Below, piece after piece: positions 12,101 to 25,329 of a stretch of DNA of 64,000 nt. Origin of the DNA: Rotaria sordida. Lineage: Eukaryota; Rotifera; Eurotatoria; Philodinida; Philodinidae. The position numbers and the translations under genes were made by a program. Numbering within the stretch: the stretch's first letter is position 1; each line of letters starts with the position of its first letter. The notes below the pieces were generated by a model. The model saw nothing but the letters and a program-made list of their open reading frames with translations. It did not search any database and was not told the origin of the DNA. The DNA lies in NCBI GenBank assembly GCA_905250125.1, contig CAJNOL010000020.1, forward strand, positions 62,001-126,000. Direction: 5' to 3'.

Positions 12101-15100
12101 TTCCTGAGATCTGTTCAAAGTGTTTCTATATGTTGTAAATGTGAGAGAATTTTTTTTATATTAAAAAGTACCTCAATCGTAATATTCTTTTGAGCATGTA
12201 TCTATCATGCAAATATATAGTTTTGGTTTATCAAATCGTTTTAAAAGTGAAATAAATAAATTTTAGTAATCTTGTCCTTTATGGTTTGCTATTCACATGA
12301 TAATAATTCTTGTTATATCATTGATATTATTTATTTCATCCACATAAATTTATGGACCCTACTTCGAAGTTCTTCATTCAACTTTTTTGTATTGTTAAAT
12401 AAGTTTTAAAAACTAAAAATTTTTGTTTTCTTTTTAAATATAAATCTTTCCGAAGAATGGTAATGATATTAAATGTTTTATTAATTATAATTATATTTAG
12501 TTCTGAAAAAAGAAAATTTTTTGAATTTATTGTAAACATGAATCTTGTCTTTTTCTTTAATAGAATATTTATCCCAATTTTATATAATTATATTAACAAT
12601 TCGTTGATGAACACATTCTATAATGGATAATTTTATTTACACCCTTCTTTTTTTATTCATCTGTTAAATTTTTTAGTGTATATAAATCAATTTTTCAATT
12701 ACGTCGATCATTAAATGAAGTATTTTAAACACTTCCTTTTTTTTTATCAGCACCAATTCATGAATTAAAAGAAAATATCTGTCCGATAGGTTAATCGGAA
12801 CATCAATATTTAATTGATAGTTTCATCATGCAATGCTTCATATCTACTTTGTCGATATAATTTACTAATAAATCAAGCGAATTTTCGTGATGGATTTATT
12901 TCAGGATGTCTTATTTGGTACTAAACAATTCTTTTTTTTGTGTTCTCTCTTTATGTTAAATAATTAGTAGTGAGTTGATAATTTACTGCAAAAAATTTTC
13001 ATTTGACATTCTATGTTTTCATTAATAAAAGATCAACAAAATTCTTTTTTTTTTGCTGCTCAAAACATTTAGAATTTCGTTCGTGAAGTAAAAGATTCAA
13101 AAGAATAAATAAAATAATCTATAAAAATAACAATGAAAATAAATTGAAAAGCGTTTTGACTGTATATGAATAAAAAAAAAACTATGTGAATATGAATATT
13201 ATATAGGTAATACTGTGATATTTATCGCTTGAGAATTCCATAGTCAATTCAAATAAGTCTATCACATTCGACTTTAATTGAAAGTTTTGATTGGATCTGT
13301 AGTTTGATTATGTTTTGTTGTGAAAAAAAAATATTTATAAAAATATAATTTACTTTGAAATATTGATAATTATTTGCTTTCTTCGACATAGAATTTAATA
13401 ATATTGTGCATATTTGTCTCCTTTTACTTTACTAAATTCTTCCACACAGAACAGAAACTCACTGGGCTTCTAATTTGTTTTCAAAGTCAAAAGTTTGAAG
13501 TGGGCTTCTATTGCAACCAACTTTTTTTTGCGTCATAGCTTTGCTTTCATTTGTTAACAAGTGTAGAAGTGTTCAACAATTTATACATCAAAATTTTCAA
13601 ATTTTGTGAGCAATTTCAGAATACCTATAACAGCTTTTCGTAGAGTCACAGATTGACTGGTAGTTCTGTCTCGGTTTCAAGATCAAGTAATGAGTTATTT
13701 ATACTACTTTTCATATGCACATGCTCATATATCTTCAATATTCGGTGGATTCTAATATGAATACGAATAGTTACGGTTTCCTATAATATTTTAGTTAAGA
13801 AATTGCTAAGCTTTGGAGAAATTAGAAAGAAGTTCTTAGTAGTCATATATAGATTTGATTTTGTTGAATGACTTTATTATAGAAGCTTGTGCATAATTCA
13901 AAAGTATATTGGTAGATATATAAAGTAAGTCTTTAATTACGCAATAAGATTTTCTTATTTCTGAGAGATGCATAGTTCAAATCTTATGAATTTTATAATA
14001 ATCGATATTGTACCATCTTACATTAATTTTTATTATCGAGTTCGATAAATGTTCACGTAATATAAACCAATCACTGTTCACTTTTGTAAGATGTTTTATT
14101 TTTCAGCCAAGGATTATTTTAACGGAATGATATAATTACATGCCTAATTTCTATTTCACAGTTCTCGGACAACTATCTTTAAGTAGTGCGTATACACACG
14201 TATTTTTCAAGTTGCAAAAGAAATTGATTTGTCCGTAACTAGAAGGCATATACAACACAAAAGAAATTAACTACATAAATAGAACTATAATTGAATATTG
14301 AAAAGCAAAGAGCGAATCTATCCGATTTCTTACGTTGTTTGTTTAATACTCAGATCGGACACAGTAGGATTCTATTCTATGGGGACGTACATAAAATTAT
14401 TAGAATAAATTTTACTGAAACAAATATTTAAAGAAGATAATTAATTAAGAAATTTATTTATTTTACTAATAATACGATAGAAATCAAAATTTACTGTAGA
14501 TCTTTTGAAAAAAAATGCAGCTTGACTTTGAAATTATTAATTAAATGAAAAACTGAAGTTCATCATTTATGCTCTTACGTATTGAAATAATACCAGATAA
14601 CTAATACAAATAGAGAAATAATCTATAAGAATCAAAACTGTCTTCACAATTGAACAAGAATATATATACATAATAAAGAGCTTACTCAAAATTTTATCAT
14701 TAATATTCTGATATTATAATATGAAAGATTATAATCTAAGTATCATCTATAAGAAAATTTTCTTTTACATAACAATCTCAAGATGAAACAAAATATTTGT
14801 TGTTACAAACGAGAGTTTATATTTTGAATAACCTCTTATTCAATAATGAACATTCATAACAAATCGGTTACTTTATTGAGTAATATGACACTTTTTTCTT
14901 ATTTCATTCATTTTTGTTTTATATAGATCAAATTCTAAGACGAATTTTATTCTTCGCAGTGAAATAAACATTGTATAATCTTGTTATAACCTTAGAAATA
15001 CATTATCGTACATTAAAACTAACCAAATATATAAAGATGAAATGAACGAGCAACAAAAAAAACCCATTAGACAAGAACAACTCATTTCCATCAGACTACT

Positions 15101-15369
15101 TTATCGTATAAGTATCTCATTGTTGAATTATCAATATATTTTCATTATTATATTATTGAAGGCCATGTAGACGAACAAAATCAAAATCAAAAGAAAATAT
15201 TTCGACTTTAGAAACTTAAAGTATATAAACATGGATTTTCTCTTTCTCTTTGATTTTTTTTCAATCAGTGAAGTTGCAAGGACAAGTTGGTTACGTTGTT
15301 CAACTAGTGTCTGATTGAAAAATAATAAATTTTACGCCTTTTGACAGGTATCTACTATTCGTTGCCGTC
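9147..15369. other. Long gene-poor stretch
   Basis: The six kilobases contain no intact gene that I can support. Short coding-looking fragments with stops and frameshifts occur near 11528-11690 and 12655-12926 (see pseudogene entry). The rest is AT-rich with homopolymer runs. Confidence 0.45.
12655..12926 (+). pseudogene. Decayed exons of an unidentified gene
   Basis: A TTTTTTAG-type acceptor near 12676 is followed by YKSIFQLRRSLNE. A second TTTATCAG acceptor near 12750 is followed by APIHELKENICP and then a stop. After a frame change the reading continues as SYLLCRYNLLINQANF and RDGFISGCLIWY. The codon choice (CGT, CAA, TCA, GGA) resembles the real genes here, but stops and at least one frameshift break it. 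The protein family is not recognisable to me, and chance readings cannot be excluded. Confidence 0.3.
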
Positions 15370-15378
15370 TATATAAGG
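15370..15378 (+). promoter_or_regulatory. Putative TATA box upstream of CEP70
   Basis: TATATAAGG lies about 410 bp before the CEP70 start codon. The following 400 bp are AG/CT-rich and free of long ORFs, so they may be 5' UTR. The evidence is the motif only. Confidence 0.35.
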
Positions 15379-15782
15379 AAGAAAAAAAAGGGAGAGAATG
15401 TTCAATATATACGGCTTCTCTCGCCCCTGTATCGTCATCTTCCACTTAGAAAATCTAAGGAGAGAAGAAAAAAAAGAACGATGCTCCCTTTCTTTTCTTT
15501 GTCCTGCTCTGTTGACATCAGTATGCTAGGTGATGTTGGTGGTAGCAATGATGACATTATAACTTCGAGAGCATGTATTTACACGAATAATTGAAATCTT
15601 AAAAGAAAAAAGAAGAGAAGAGAAACGAGATTACCACACATACATTTGTATACACAGCAAGATCTGCATAGTGATCAGCAGCCTACTACACTGTCTCACA
15701 TATTCTCGCTCTTTTTCTTGTATACAAAACTGATAAGCAGATATTGAATTATTTTTCTTCTTAATAAATAATTAGCTACCAA

Positions 15783-18700
15783 ATGCGATCGAATATAAAC
15801 TATCATCAACAAAATCAAGCCGGGATAGTAGCAAGTAGAAGAAGGTACGCGCCATAATCTAGTAGCATTACTAATTCTTAACTTATAGTTGTTTTTAAAT
15901 TAATTCTAAAAAAAGACTATATTTATATATATATTAGAAATAAGAAAGCCTAATATGTTTATTTTAAATTATTTATTTTAATAATTATAATTTAATAATG
16001 TTTGTTTCTGAGACATCTTTCCTTCGTGCACATGTAATTATATATTCAGATGTTGTATTCAAATGAAGAACAGCACGTAAGCAAGGACATACGTTGTCAA
16101 ACATGCTAGTGTGAAAAAAATCAGTATAAAATAATTATCAACAAATAGTGTCGGATCGTGCAAATGTAGTTGTTGGTGTTATGTAAAAGAAAGAACTTGA
16201 AAAAAAAGAAAGCACTGACAGAAGTCTATGAAGAGCAGTTGTTTGCGTATGTATATATCTTGTTCGATTGAAGAACTTATTGAGCATACATCTGGCAATA
16301 TAAAAATTCTTTCTCTTCTTATCTTTTATTCGAGACATGGCATTTACTGGTTTGTGTTTTGGTTTCTTACTTTTTTCTGACATGCACATACACTTCAACG
16401 AGTAGAGCTGATAAAAAATAAATGAGTTCGTTGCCTAGTATCTTGACGCCTCAAATTTTTTTTTTCTTTCTTCTTTCCTTCTTCGGTTTGTTCCACAAAA
16501 TGATTCTAATGTTCATCATGGTCGATGTATGTATGCGACGTGATAGCAACGTCTTTTTTTTAAACATCCGCCTGCCGGATATCCTGTCGTCTTTAATCTT
16601 TTTTCTTGTTTGCTTTGAGAGAAAATGGAATAATTTTTAACTTTGGTCTTATTCAATCCATAGGCTTCCTTTTGATTCAACGTCAACTCGCATGTCATCA
16701 TCGACGGCATCGAAGCATATTGTTCCCAACACCTTGCGCTATCCGCAATCTAATAATCGTCAGGAGATTTTTCTTAATAACTCTTCATCTTCTTCGATTA
16801 CAGAAGATGAAGGTGATGGTGATGTAAAAATGTTTGATGAAACTATTCCTGATAATGGATTAGATGGAACAGATAGACGTAAAAATACTCTTACAAATGG
16901 TCGTCATTCATCAATGAATAATTACAGTAATAAAAAGGATATAGGTGGTCCGATGATTCAAGAATTAATTCAATCAAACATGGATCTTAAGTAGGTACTC
17001 AAAAGAAGGAAAGAATGTATTTAATGTATTTTGCAGATCTACTTCATTTTTCTTTTCTTTCTTTTTAATAGAAAAGAAATTCGCGATATTCGCCGACAAT
17101 TAAAACATAACAATGGAACAAACAAACAACGTATTGATCGTGTAATGACTAGAACAAGTAGTTCAAACAAAGTCAACGTAAAAGACTTTAATAAAAAAAA
17201 CAAACAAAAACAACAGAAAATAATATTCAATATTTAGGTTGTGGATGATGATGCTTGTTCTTTTGTACCTCCTGAACATGATTATTATAATGATCATTCA
17301 GCAACAATGTCAAAATTACAACAATATAAAACAGAAGCAACGGTAAAAAGTTTTTTTTCAACAAAAAAAAACATCACTTATATAATATTGTCTAGGTTTA
17401 TAAACAACAACTTGATACATGTCAGGAAACAATAGCTCATCTTCGAAAAACAGTTGATTCAATGGAAAAACGAATTGAACAATTGTAAAAAAAAGAATAT
17501 TTTATTCATTTTTTGTTTTTTTTTGTTATATAAATATTTATTTGTAGAAGAACAATTGAACATCGACAAATGACAAATGCACCTGATCAAAACGAAAACT
17601 ATACGACAACTACAAATAATAATAATAATACGGATCATCGAGTAAAATATTTTTACTTAAAGTTTCGTTTAAAAAAATAGAATGTTTCCTGCAAAGAACA
17701 CTAGAAAAGTTTTTTTTTTTCGCCAGTTCTGTTGAGAAATATTCAAAGATTGGTTATAGTATTGTTTTTCAAAGTATCATCCCTTGTCAACAATGCCCTA
17801 ATGCATTCGATTAACATAGATCATGAGGATAGAGTTTGAAATCACTTTTCTTTGAAAGGCCTTTAATGGCTGTTTAAAGCATGTGTAACATTGGATTTCT
17901 ATTGTTGAGTCTAATTTTATGTAGTTAATATTTCAGTTTTAGCAGCAGAAAGAAGTCACATGGGTTTGGATCTGTGGAATATGCGAGATTAACATATAAT
18001 TTCATATGGTTTTGTGCGTTTAATCCCTTGACAGTCCAGAATGTCTATGATCTTGTGTTTTCATAGTGAAAACTAAGACTTTGAAGACTTATCTTTTATT
18101 TTTCTTCTGACACAGTTTGAAAACTTATACTAGGTATCTATTGATAGACTAACTTCTGTCTACTAGATCTCAATAGTATGGACTTTTGATCTAAGATTCA
18201 AAATTGGTCTATTGAAACCTCTTCAGTAAATGATGGGACGATTGAACATGAAACTACTTTCCGTCATCGATAAGCTAATAGTGCACTTATCGAATATAAA
18301 ACTTCGTAGAGCTTTAAACAAGTAGAAATAATAACCGGCGAAATTATACTCCGAGTGTCTTGTATTAATTTGTGTATCTGCTAAGAGCTATCTTCAATTA
18401 TCGCTTGGACAGTATTAATTGTATCTGTATAAACAGCAGCTGAAGGATAATGTGAATTTTCTCGATTAAAATATATGAAATCTATTGCGAACTATCCGAT
18501 CTCTAAAGCTTCTAGATACCCCTATGCCTTTACTAAAATGACATGGCTTTTCTTGTATGTTAAACCAATTGCTTTTCAAATAAAATCATATTTCGAAATC
18601 GTTCTTGTGAGTCATTTAAAAAATAACGTGTGATTGAGCTGAAAAAAAAATGTAAGAATAAGATGTTGTATAAAGCTTAAAAGTCGAAAATTTTGCATAT

Positions 18701-21134
18701 AATTCTAAATATATCTATGCATTATAACAAAATACTTGATCTCAATATATAGCTCTTAAGTTCAGTATTTTTAATCTAATGTTTATTCTATGATAAAAAT
18801 TTTTTTAAATTCTTTATATAAAAAATTTCTATCAAGTTTTAAAACTAAAAGTAGATTTTTCAAAATATTGTTATTAAATATTATATTGTATATCTATTTC
18901 TAGTTCATTCATGAACTATTTCATTTATGTATTAAATATGCACCACGATCATCAAAATTAAAAACAACAGTTCCCAGTCATCAAGATATGAAAACATTTA
19001 TACGACAAACATTTAATGATTTTATCAAAATACCATCACAATCTAAGGTATAAGAACTTATCTTCGAAATATTGATTGTGTACGATAAACAGCTTGTTTA
19101 AGTGTTTCAATACGTTCACGTATTTGAGGTTTTATTAAATTTGTACATTGTCTTAATTCAAATGGAACATCAGTAGATGATAAACGAATAATTTGATTAT
19201 TATTTTGATTAATATGAATAAATGATGTAACTGAATATTCTCTCGAAATATTTATATGAATATTAGATTTTGCTATACGACGACCAGTTATTGAATGTGA
19301 TAAAGGAAGAACATTGTTAATTAAAGGATGTTGTTCATTTAACGATGAATTTTCTTGCATTATAAGAAAAAAAAAACAATTTTATTCATTTATTTAGATA
19401 AGCGCCAATAAAAATCATGATATTGGTCATTTTGTTTGTAAATGTTCAGATCGAGTAAGATTTTATTTCTTTGCGTTTTTTTTTGTCTCTTTAATTGTTT
19501 TTCTTTTTTAATTAAGATTCATACTGAACATCGTCCAACTTATCAATATTGTCTTAGTATAGTTGAACAATGTCAATCTCTATTTGATATAACATGTTTT
19601 ACACAATTACCAACAGCACTTAATGAATTATATTATCGTTATGGCGAATTAGCAAATTTTAAACGATCAATTGCAAGTACACTTGGTGTTTTAGGTATAC
19701 AAAAAAAAAATCAAATAAACAAAAGGAATTATCTTTTTCTTTTTTGAATTTTATACAGAAAATTCACGATTGGTTAGTTGTCCAAAATTAATTAAAACAT
19801 TACAACAAACACTTGATGATGCAAAATCAAATGAATTAATTACATTTAAAAAAATGGCAAAAATTAATGATATGAATGAGTAAGAATAATCGATGTGTTT
19901 ACCCACAGAGTGTACTTACTGATTATATATATATATCAAGAGTTTCTCGATTATCTCTTTCAGATGATTATCAAAATTTATGAGATAGAGTTCAATAAAA
20001 GTTAAGATAATTATCTTTCGATCTCCATTCAAACCTAATATAACATAACGGTGGAGGATGTCGGAGAAGTTTTTAGACAAGGTGTTTTTGTTTACTTTAC
20101 AAGTTCATTTTCGAACATACTAAAAATTGTTGAAATCGATCATTTTGTAAAGCCAACACTTCTCTACAAAATATAATGTTGAACTAAGTCTATAGCTTTT
20201 ATCCACATGAAACTACAAGCATTTTTTCAAGAGTTCCTTCCAACGTAAAAAGATTGCCGGTTTTCCAAAAATGAGTATTTAAGAAACACGTAAATTGTGG
20301 TGCATTGTTAAAAGATAACAAAAAAAACTTCAAGTCGTGCATTTTGTAGGATAACTTCTGATCTACAAACTGATATATAAATAAAGATCGCGAGTTTTAG
20401 TTTTGAATCGCAATAGCTAAAATAGAAAAACTTTTTTTCGTGTACACTAATTTTGTGGACTTTTCAAAGATTATTTCACTACTATCGAATAAAATTTCTA
20501 AGTCCGTATTCAAAAAGAGCACAAAGTCATAGCTCTTGACCTTTATATTGCGGATATATATTCATAGTTTGAACTGAATTACAAATCAAAAGATATATTT
20601 TCGGGTCTTGTCATTTTTCAAATTTTAATACAACAAGGATTGAACTAATAATTATCTCAAATTAATTAATTTTTTATATAGAGCTATTTCAAAAATTCGT
20701 TCATATGATGATTTTGTGCCTTATTATCATCAATTCATTGAACAAATGGCCAATTTACTCGGTAGAAAAAAAAAAAACATTTTCTTAGAAAATCTTAAAT
20801 AATAAAATTCTTTTTTTCAGAAGTATCAAAAGGTGATGAAATAATGCCAGCTATCAAAACACTTAAATTACTTGCACATGGTGAAAGTGATCGACCTGAT
20901 ACTAGCAATCAACGACCAGATACTAGTATTCAACGACCTCGTTCATTATTGCGTACATCATCATTAAATATACATAACAATTTGCATGAAAAAAATTTAA
21001 TACATTCAAAATCACTTCGAATACTTTCGTCTAAGTCAAATATTGGAGAATCAAATATTAATCAATTTCATAGTTCTGGAAAGCATCTTGACGATAGTGA
21101 ACAACATGCTGGAACAGAGGACGGAGATTCTTAA
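15783..21134 (+). CDS. CEP70: Centrosomal protein of 70 kDa (CEP70)
   Basis: Twelve exons splice in phase to 558 aa: 15783-15844, 16664-16990, 17072-17177, 17238-17342, 17396-17484, 17548-17641, 18904-19047, 19398-19454, 19517-19694, 19759-19879, 20682-20761, 20821-21134. The N-terminal 120 residues are Ser/Asn-rich and acidic. Residues about 115-245 form a coiled coil (KEIRDIRRQLK, QQLDTCQETIAHLRKTVDSM). The C-terminal half matches what I know of CEP70: a CQSLFDI..ALNELYYRYGELANFKR block (about 348-378) and, at about 436-472, DDFVPYYHQFIEQMANLLEV followed by MPAIKTLKLLA. CEP70 binds gamma-tubulin and localises to centrosomes and basal bodies, where it supports microtubule organisation and ciliogenesis. 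Human CEP70 is about 597 aa. Three introns are long (819, 1262 and 802 bp), and intron 7 holds an antisense ORF. The first exon is inferred from phase and a good GTACGC donor. An AG lies 7 nt before its ATG. Confidence 0.85.
19058..19360 (-). CDS. Nested antisense ORF inside CEP70 intron 7, 100 aa, unknown
   Basis: An uninterrupted 100-codon ORF fills most of the 350-bp CEP70 intron (19048-19397) on the opposite strand. Its codon choice (CGT, ACA, TCA, CCA, AAT) is that of the surrounding genes, not of random intron DNA. The product is polar. A central segment IHINISREYSVTSFIHINQ is strand-rich, and the C-terminus (PQIRERIETLKQAVYR) is a probable amphipathic helix ending in FRR. There is no signal peptide or membrane segment. 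I do not recognise a family. It may be a small nested gene, a young retroposed copy, or a chance ORF. Coding bias favours a real or recently real gene. Confidence 0.5.
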   Translation of the reverse strand: MQENSSLNEQHPLINNVLPLSHSITGRRIAKSNIHINISREYSVTSFIHINQNNNQIIRLSSTDVPFELRQCTNLIKPQIRERIETLKQAVYRTQSIFRR

Positions 21135-22794
21135 TGAATATTGTCTACGCTTGCTTGTGTGTGCGTGTGTGTGAATTTAGAATAGATGCTTTTGTTTTTT
21201 TTTTGAATGTATCTTTTAACTTTAATTCTTGATACAAAAAAAGTTCACATATAATATGTTTTATTATGACAAATCAATCTATCGGTTTTAGTTTTCCATA
21301 AATTTGATCGGTACGTGTGAGAGAATATAGAGAAATTCGGAGAAAAATATAAATCTTGAAATTTTTTAGAATATTTATATTTAATGTTAAGTAGTATGTA
21401 ATATAATGAAAAAGAAAAGAAAAGAAACGCACTCGTGATGAATCTATGGAATTAAAAATTTACACATTCATGTCACTTGATTGGAAGACTTACATTTTTT
21501 TCTTCTTCAGTTTTTTTTCAAAGATTTAATTTAAAAAATCTAATATACTTCAATCATCAAATTGTTCAACAACTCATTAAAAGTTAATCAATTTCAACTG
21601 AACTGTAATATATTTTACCAAGGATTTTTTTATGTTGTGGCGCTTCATTACTTCAATTTTTTTTTATGATTTACGTAAGCGTTTTTTTTTTTTAGAACAG
21701 TTCAATAAATCTGAAGAATAATTGAAAATCCAAATCAACTTCATTTACTATTTTCACACTTGAATATAAAATATACTCATAAGCACTTGAATATCAAATC
21801 AATTGTAAAAAAAAAAGTACAGCCTATCAAATGAATGCTAATCGACGAAAAAAAAAAATGACGCTTTTTACATACATTCTAGTAATGCTCAAGATTGAGA
21901 CTGTACATTGAAAATGATTATAAATATGATAATTAAATGTAGAAAAAAGAAAATAGCCGATATTTCATCTTCATCAAATGAGAAGTATGCATATAGAAGA
22001 AAAAGAAACTGTATATAGCTATTATTCAGGATGAAATACGAAGGTATTTTAATAAAAATATACTAGATATTACGAAGATTGTTGTTTTTTTCTGAACTTG
22101 ATGGCATCAAATTCATATGTTATGCCTTAGGTGTCACTCAATTAGTAAATTTAATGTTTTATAAAATGAACTTCTTCAATAGTACATTATCTACATACTT
22201 ACACACTGGAATGACATTCGAAATTGCTAAAATATTTTAAGCACATACACATACCTTTTAGCCATCATTTGAGAGCTCTAGGAAAAATTTATTCCTTACA
22301 GAAATCTCATAATATCATGTTAAAGTAAACCTGAATCGTTGCATGAGACTAGACTTGCATCAAAAGCAGAACTAGTAGTCAAGTTTTAGTTTTGAGACAT
22401 TAGAAGAGAATTGATATTAATGGGATCAACTCACAATGCTTTTCTGTAAATTCGATTACATATATTCTCTTGAGAGACACCTTTCATACAGGATTACTTT
22501 CAAAAAGTTGTTTACTTTGAACATGGTACATAGAAATCAAAATTCTAAATTATGAAAGAAACATTTTTAGAGGTAGAGTCTTAGTTTTATTATTTCTATG
22601 AACCAGCCTTTTTTCGAATAATATGAAGTATATATGCATCCTTTCACTTGGATTACGATTACTATCACTTTTGATCTTGATCTATATGCATGTCTTAATA
22701 CAGATAAAAAATAACAGTATATATATATCCTCATCGTTCTACCATCAAGCAACTATTAATAAATAATTTCTTAGAAAAAAAATCAATATGCTAA

Positions 22795-23452
22795 AGTTTA
22801 ACGACAATATATTTTTTATTTTTTTTTTGTATAATGTTAAGCAATAAGGTTAAATCCAGATAGTGATTTTAATAGCCGATGGAGTTTTCTATTTAATGCG
22901 TTCTATACCAAGATTTCGTAGGTGAATTATGATGACAAGGTTTCTAAGAAAAAATAGGAAACAGTAAGTTTCAGATCCCAAGAGACTTTGTCAGAACTAT
23001 TTTTTAACAATATCATTTTGAAAAGCACAAAATTCTAAACCAAATGAGGAGTTGCTGTATGTTCTACGACTTTCTTTGAAAAAGTTGAAAGTATCACAAG
23101 AATAAAAAAAAAAGGTGTTTTTAATCGATTTTTTGATAAAAGCCGTTTTTTTTGTAATACTGTTAACTTTTCAAGAGAAGGTAGTAAGAAATACTGCAAC
23201 TCCTCATTTTATTCAGAGTTTTCTCCTTTTTAAAATGTCATTGTTAACAAAAGTTCCAACAAAGTGTCTTAGGATCTAAAAACTACCGTGTCTGGTCTTT
23301 TAGGAACCTTGCCATCATAGTTTATCTATGAAATCTCGGTATAGAATGCATCAGATAGAAAACTTCATTGGTAATTAAAATCACTATCTGGATTTGAACG
23401 AATTGCTTAAAATTATAGGAAAAAAAATCAAAAATACATTGTTGTTGAACTT
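22795..23452. repeat. Fold-back (long palindromic) element A
   Basis: The left arm (22795 to about 23080) and the reverse complement of the right arm (about 23160-23452) align imperfectly along their whole length, for example AATCCAGATAGTGATTTTAA near both ends and TTCTATACC..GATTTC further in. The loop around 23100-23150 is short. No ORF is present. The right arm is clearly related to the right arm of the palindrome at 50477-51030, so both belong to one family. Confidence 0.8.
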
Positions 23453-23814
23453 TTTCCTAACATCTTACTTTATGTGATCGAAAGTTCTTTGATTTTCATG
23501 AGTTAAAAACAAGTTTAATAAGAATCTGCTTTAGTACAATGTTATTTACATGAAAAACAGTCATCCATATGCTATAGACGTTTATTTAAAAGAAGACACC
23601 TTTCGAAAACCAGACAAATTGTTTCCAAAGTAAAATAAATTTTGTTAGAAGTTTATATGGATAAAAACGATGAACTCTGCACTGTGGTTTTTTCAAATAT
23701 CTTTTTCTGATTGCACTACCAAGATTAAATTATCAATAGATCTCGACAACATACTTTAATCATTGTCAGCTTATGATTTCTTGTAAATATTTACTTCTGA
23801 TCGACATATAATAT

Positions 23815-24665
23815 TACATCTAAAATAGTATCCTGCAACCGAGTCGAGTACCTGGAATCGGACACGACCGGAAGCACGAGTTCAGATGCAAACTCGTCGC
23901 ATTGTTTTGAGTGCCAAATATGGAAAAAAATTTCCATTCGGATCTCGGGTATCATCTCATACCTGGATCCGACCTGGTAATTAATAAAATCTTGATGTTT
24001 CAAGATATTTTTACTTTTTCAAACTGCTAATTTATATGAAAGTGCACGGAAGTGAAAACTAGTTTACTCATGATTGAGCAATTTATTGTACTTGAGACCA
24101 AGTCACAGAACTAAAAAGCAATATTATTTTACTAAAAGAATTCATTGTTAATAAAAATTCATCTAAAGACAATGATAAGCCATATGAGGATTTAACTGAA
24201 TACATGACGAAAAAAATAGATTATCAAAAACGTAAATATGTATTATCGTGATGAAGAAAATATCCAAAACTATGACGTTTGATATCAATACTACATTATT
24301 CTAGTGTCATCAGCAACAGGTAAAAGTATATTTAGCGAAATCGATCGAATTTTGAGGAGCAGAAAGACACTAAGTGCATCCTAAACTATCCGATTTACTT
24401 GCTTTTTTGTGGAATTTGCGATAATTTCTTTTTTTTTGCTGCTGTTTATGGACGGAACTAAATAGTAAATCTTTTTATATAAAATAAAAGTTTAAAAATC
24501 GTACTGTGGAAGTATCTGCTGTATATCGATTAGCTCCAGTCCATATCTAATCTGGTACAGGCTATAGTCATTCAGGTATAATCACAAAATGACTGCATCC
24601 GGTTCAGGCTCGGGTATAAGAAGTGCAAGTTCGGGTCTGAAGAATTTCGATTTTAGTACATGCCT
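23815..24665. repeat. Possible element with repeated CGGGT / GGATCCGA words
   Basis: Two islands (23815-23985 and 24535-24665) are much richer in C and G than their surroundings. They carry repeated short words such as TCGGGT, GGATCCGA, CGAGTTC and ACCTGG in both orientations. Similar words occur near 34190-34270. I could not define ends or target duplications. Confidence 0.3.
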
Positions 24666-25329
24666 ATATGAGACTAGACACGCATTAAACTCAATACTCA
24701 AGCCCAAACTATTTGAGTTTGGTGCATATTTACATGAGACATCAAAATTTTTCATGTAATGATATCATCAATCTATAAGAACTTCTGTCATATTTGATTT
24801 CTCGAATCAATCACATGTAGAAACTGCCTCATCTAATCTTTTGTAATATTGAAGATACTATTGAAAAGCCGGAGTACGAGGATACACAAACGAATTCATC
24901 AAAATTGACGAAAAGATTCATTCTTTTCAAATATCACTTATAATAATATATATAAATATTAATATTCCGTGTGATAAAATTCCGGCTTTTTCTTTCTATA
25001 AATTTAATTTTAATAATAACATTCTTAAGTAATACATTCCAACAGAAAAGAAGAAAACAAAAGAAGTCTATGGCAAGAAATAAATTTTGAATAATATAAT
25101 CAATATAGAAGATATTCGATTTCAATATGAAACTACATTCAAGTATTTAATACATAACAAAATAACTGTCTAATAGTTAATTTAAACAATATGAAAAAGA
25201 CTACAGATGATAAATACAATATTTTTTGTAAATACAGATCCAATTATAATATAGAATAACATTCATATTAGACATGCACATTACCAAAAATTTTTTTTTG
25301 TATAAAAGTCAATCGACAAATAAGAAAGA

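Larger units (their letters stand above)
21135..25329. other. Intergenic region with repeats
   Basis: The stretch contains one long palindrome (22795-23452) and two segments rich in CGGGT/GGATCCGA words (about 23815-23985 and 24535-24665). No gene is supported. The minus ORF near 23791-24003 lies within repeat-like sequence. Confidence 0.5.

Noticed and set aside
19880-20681. Possible degenerate palindrome in CEP70 intron 10
   Set aside because: Inverted similarity such as CTACAAAATATAATGTTGAACT against a partner near 20330-20360 is weak and does not extend over the intron.
23791-24003. 70-codon minus ORF
   Set aside because: It lies in word-repeat sequence (GGATCCGA/CGGGT), and its composition follows those repeats, not gene-like codons.
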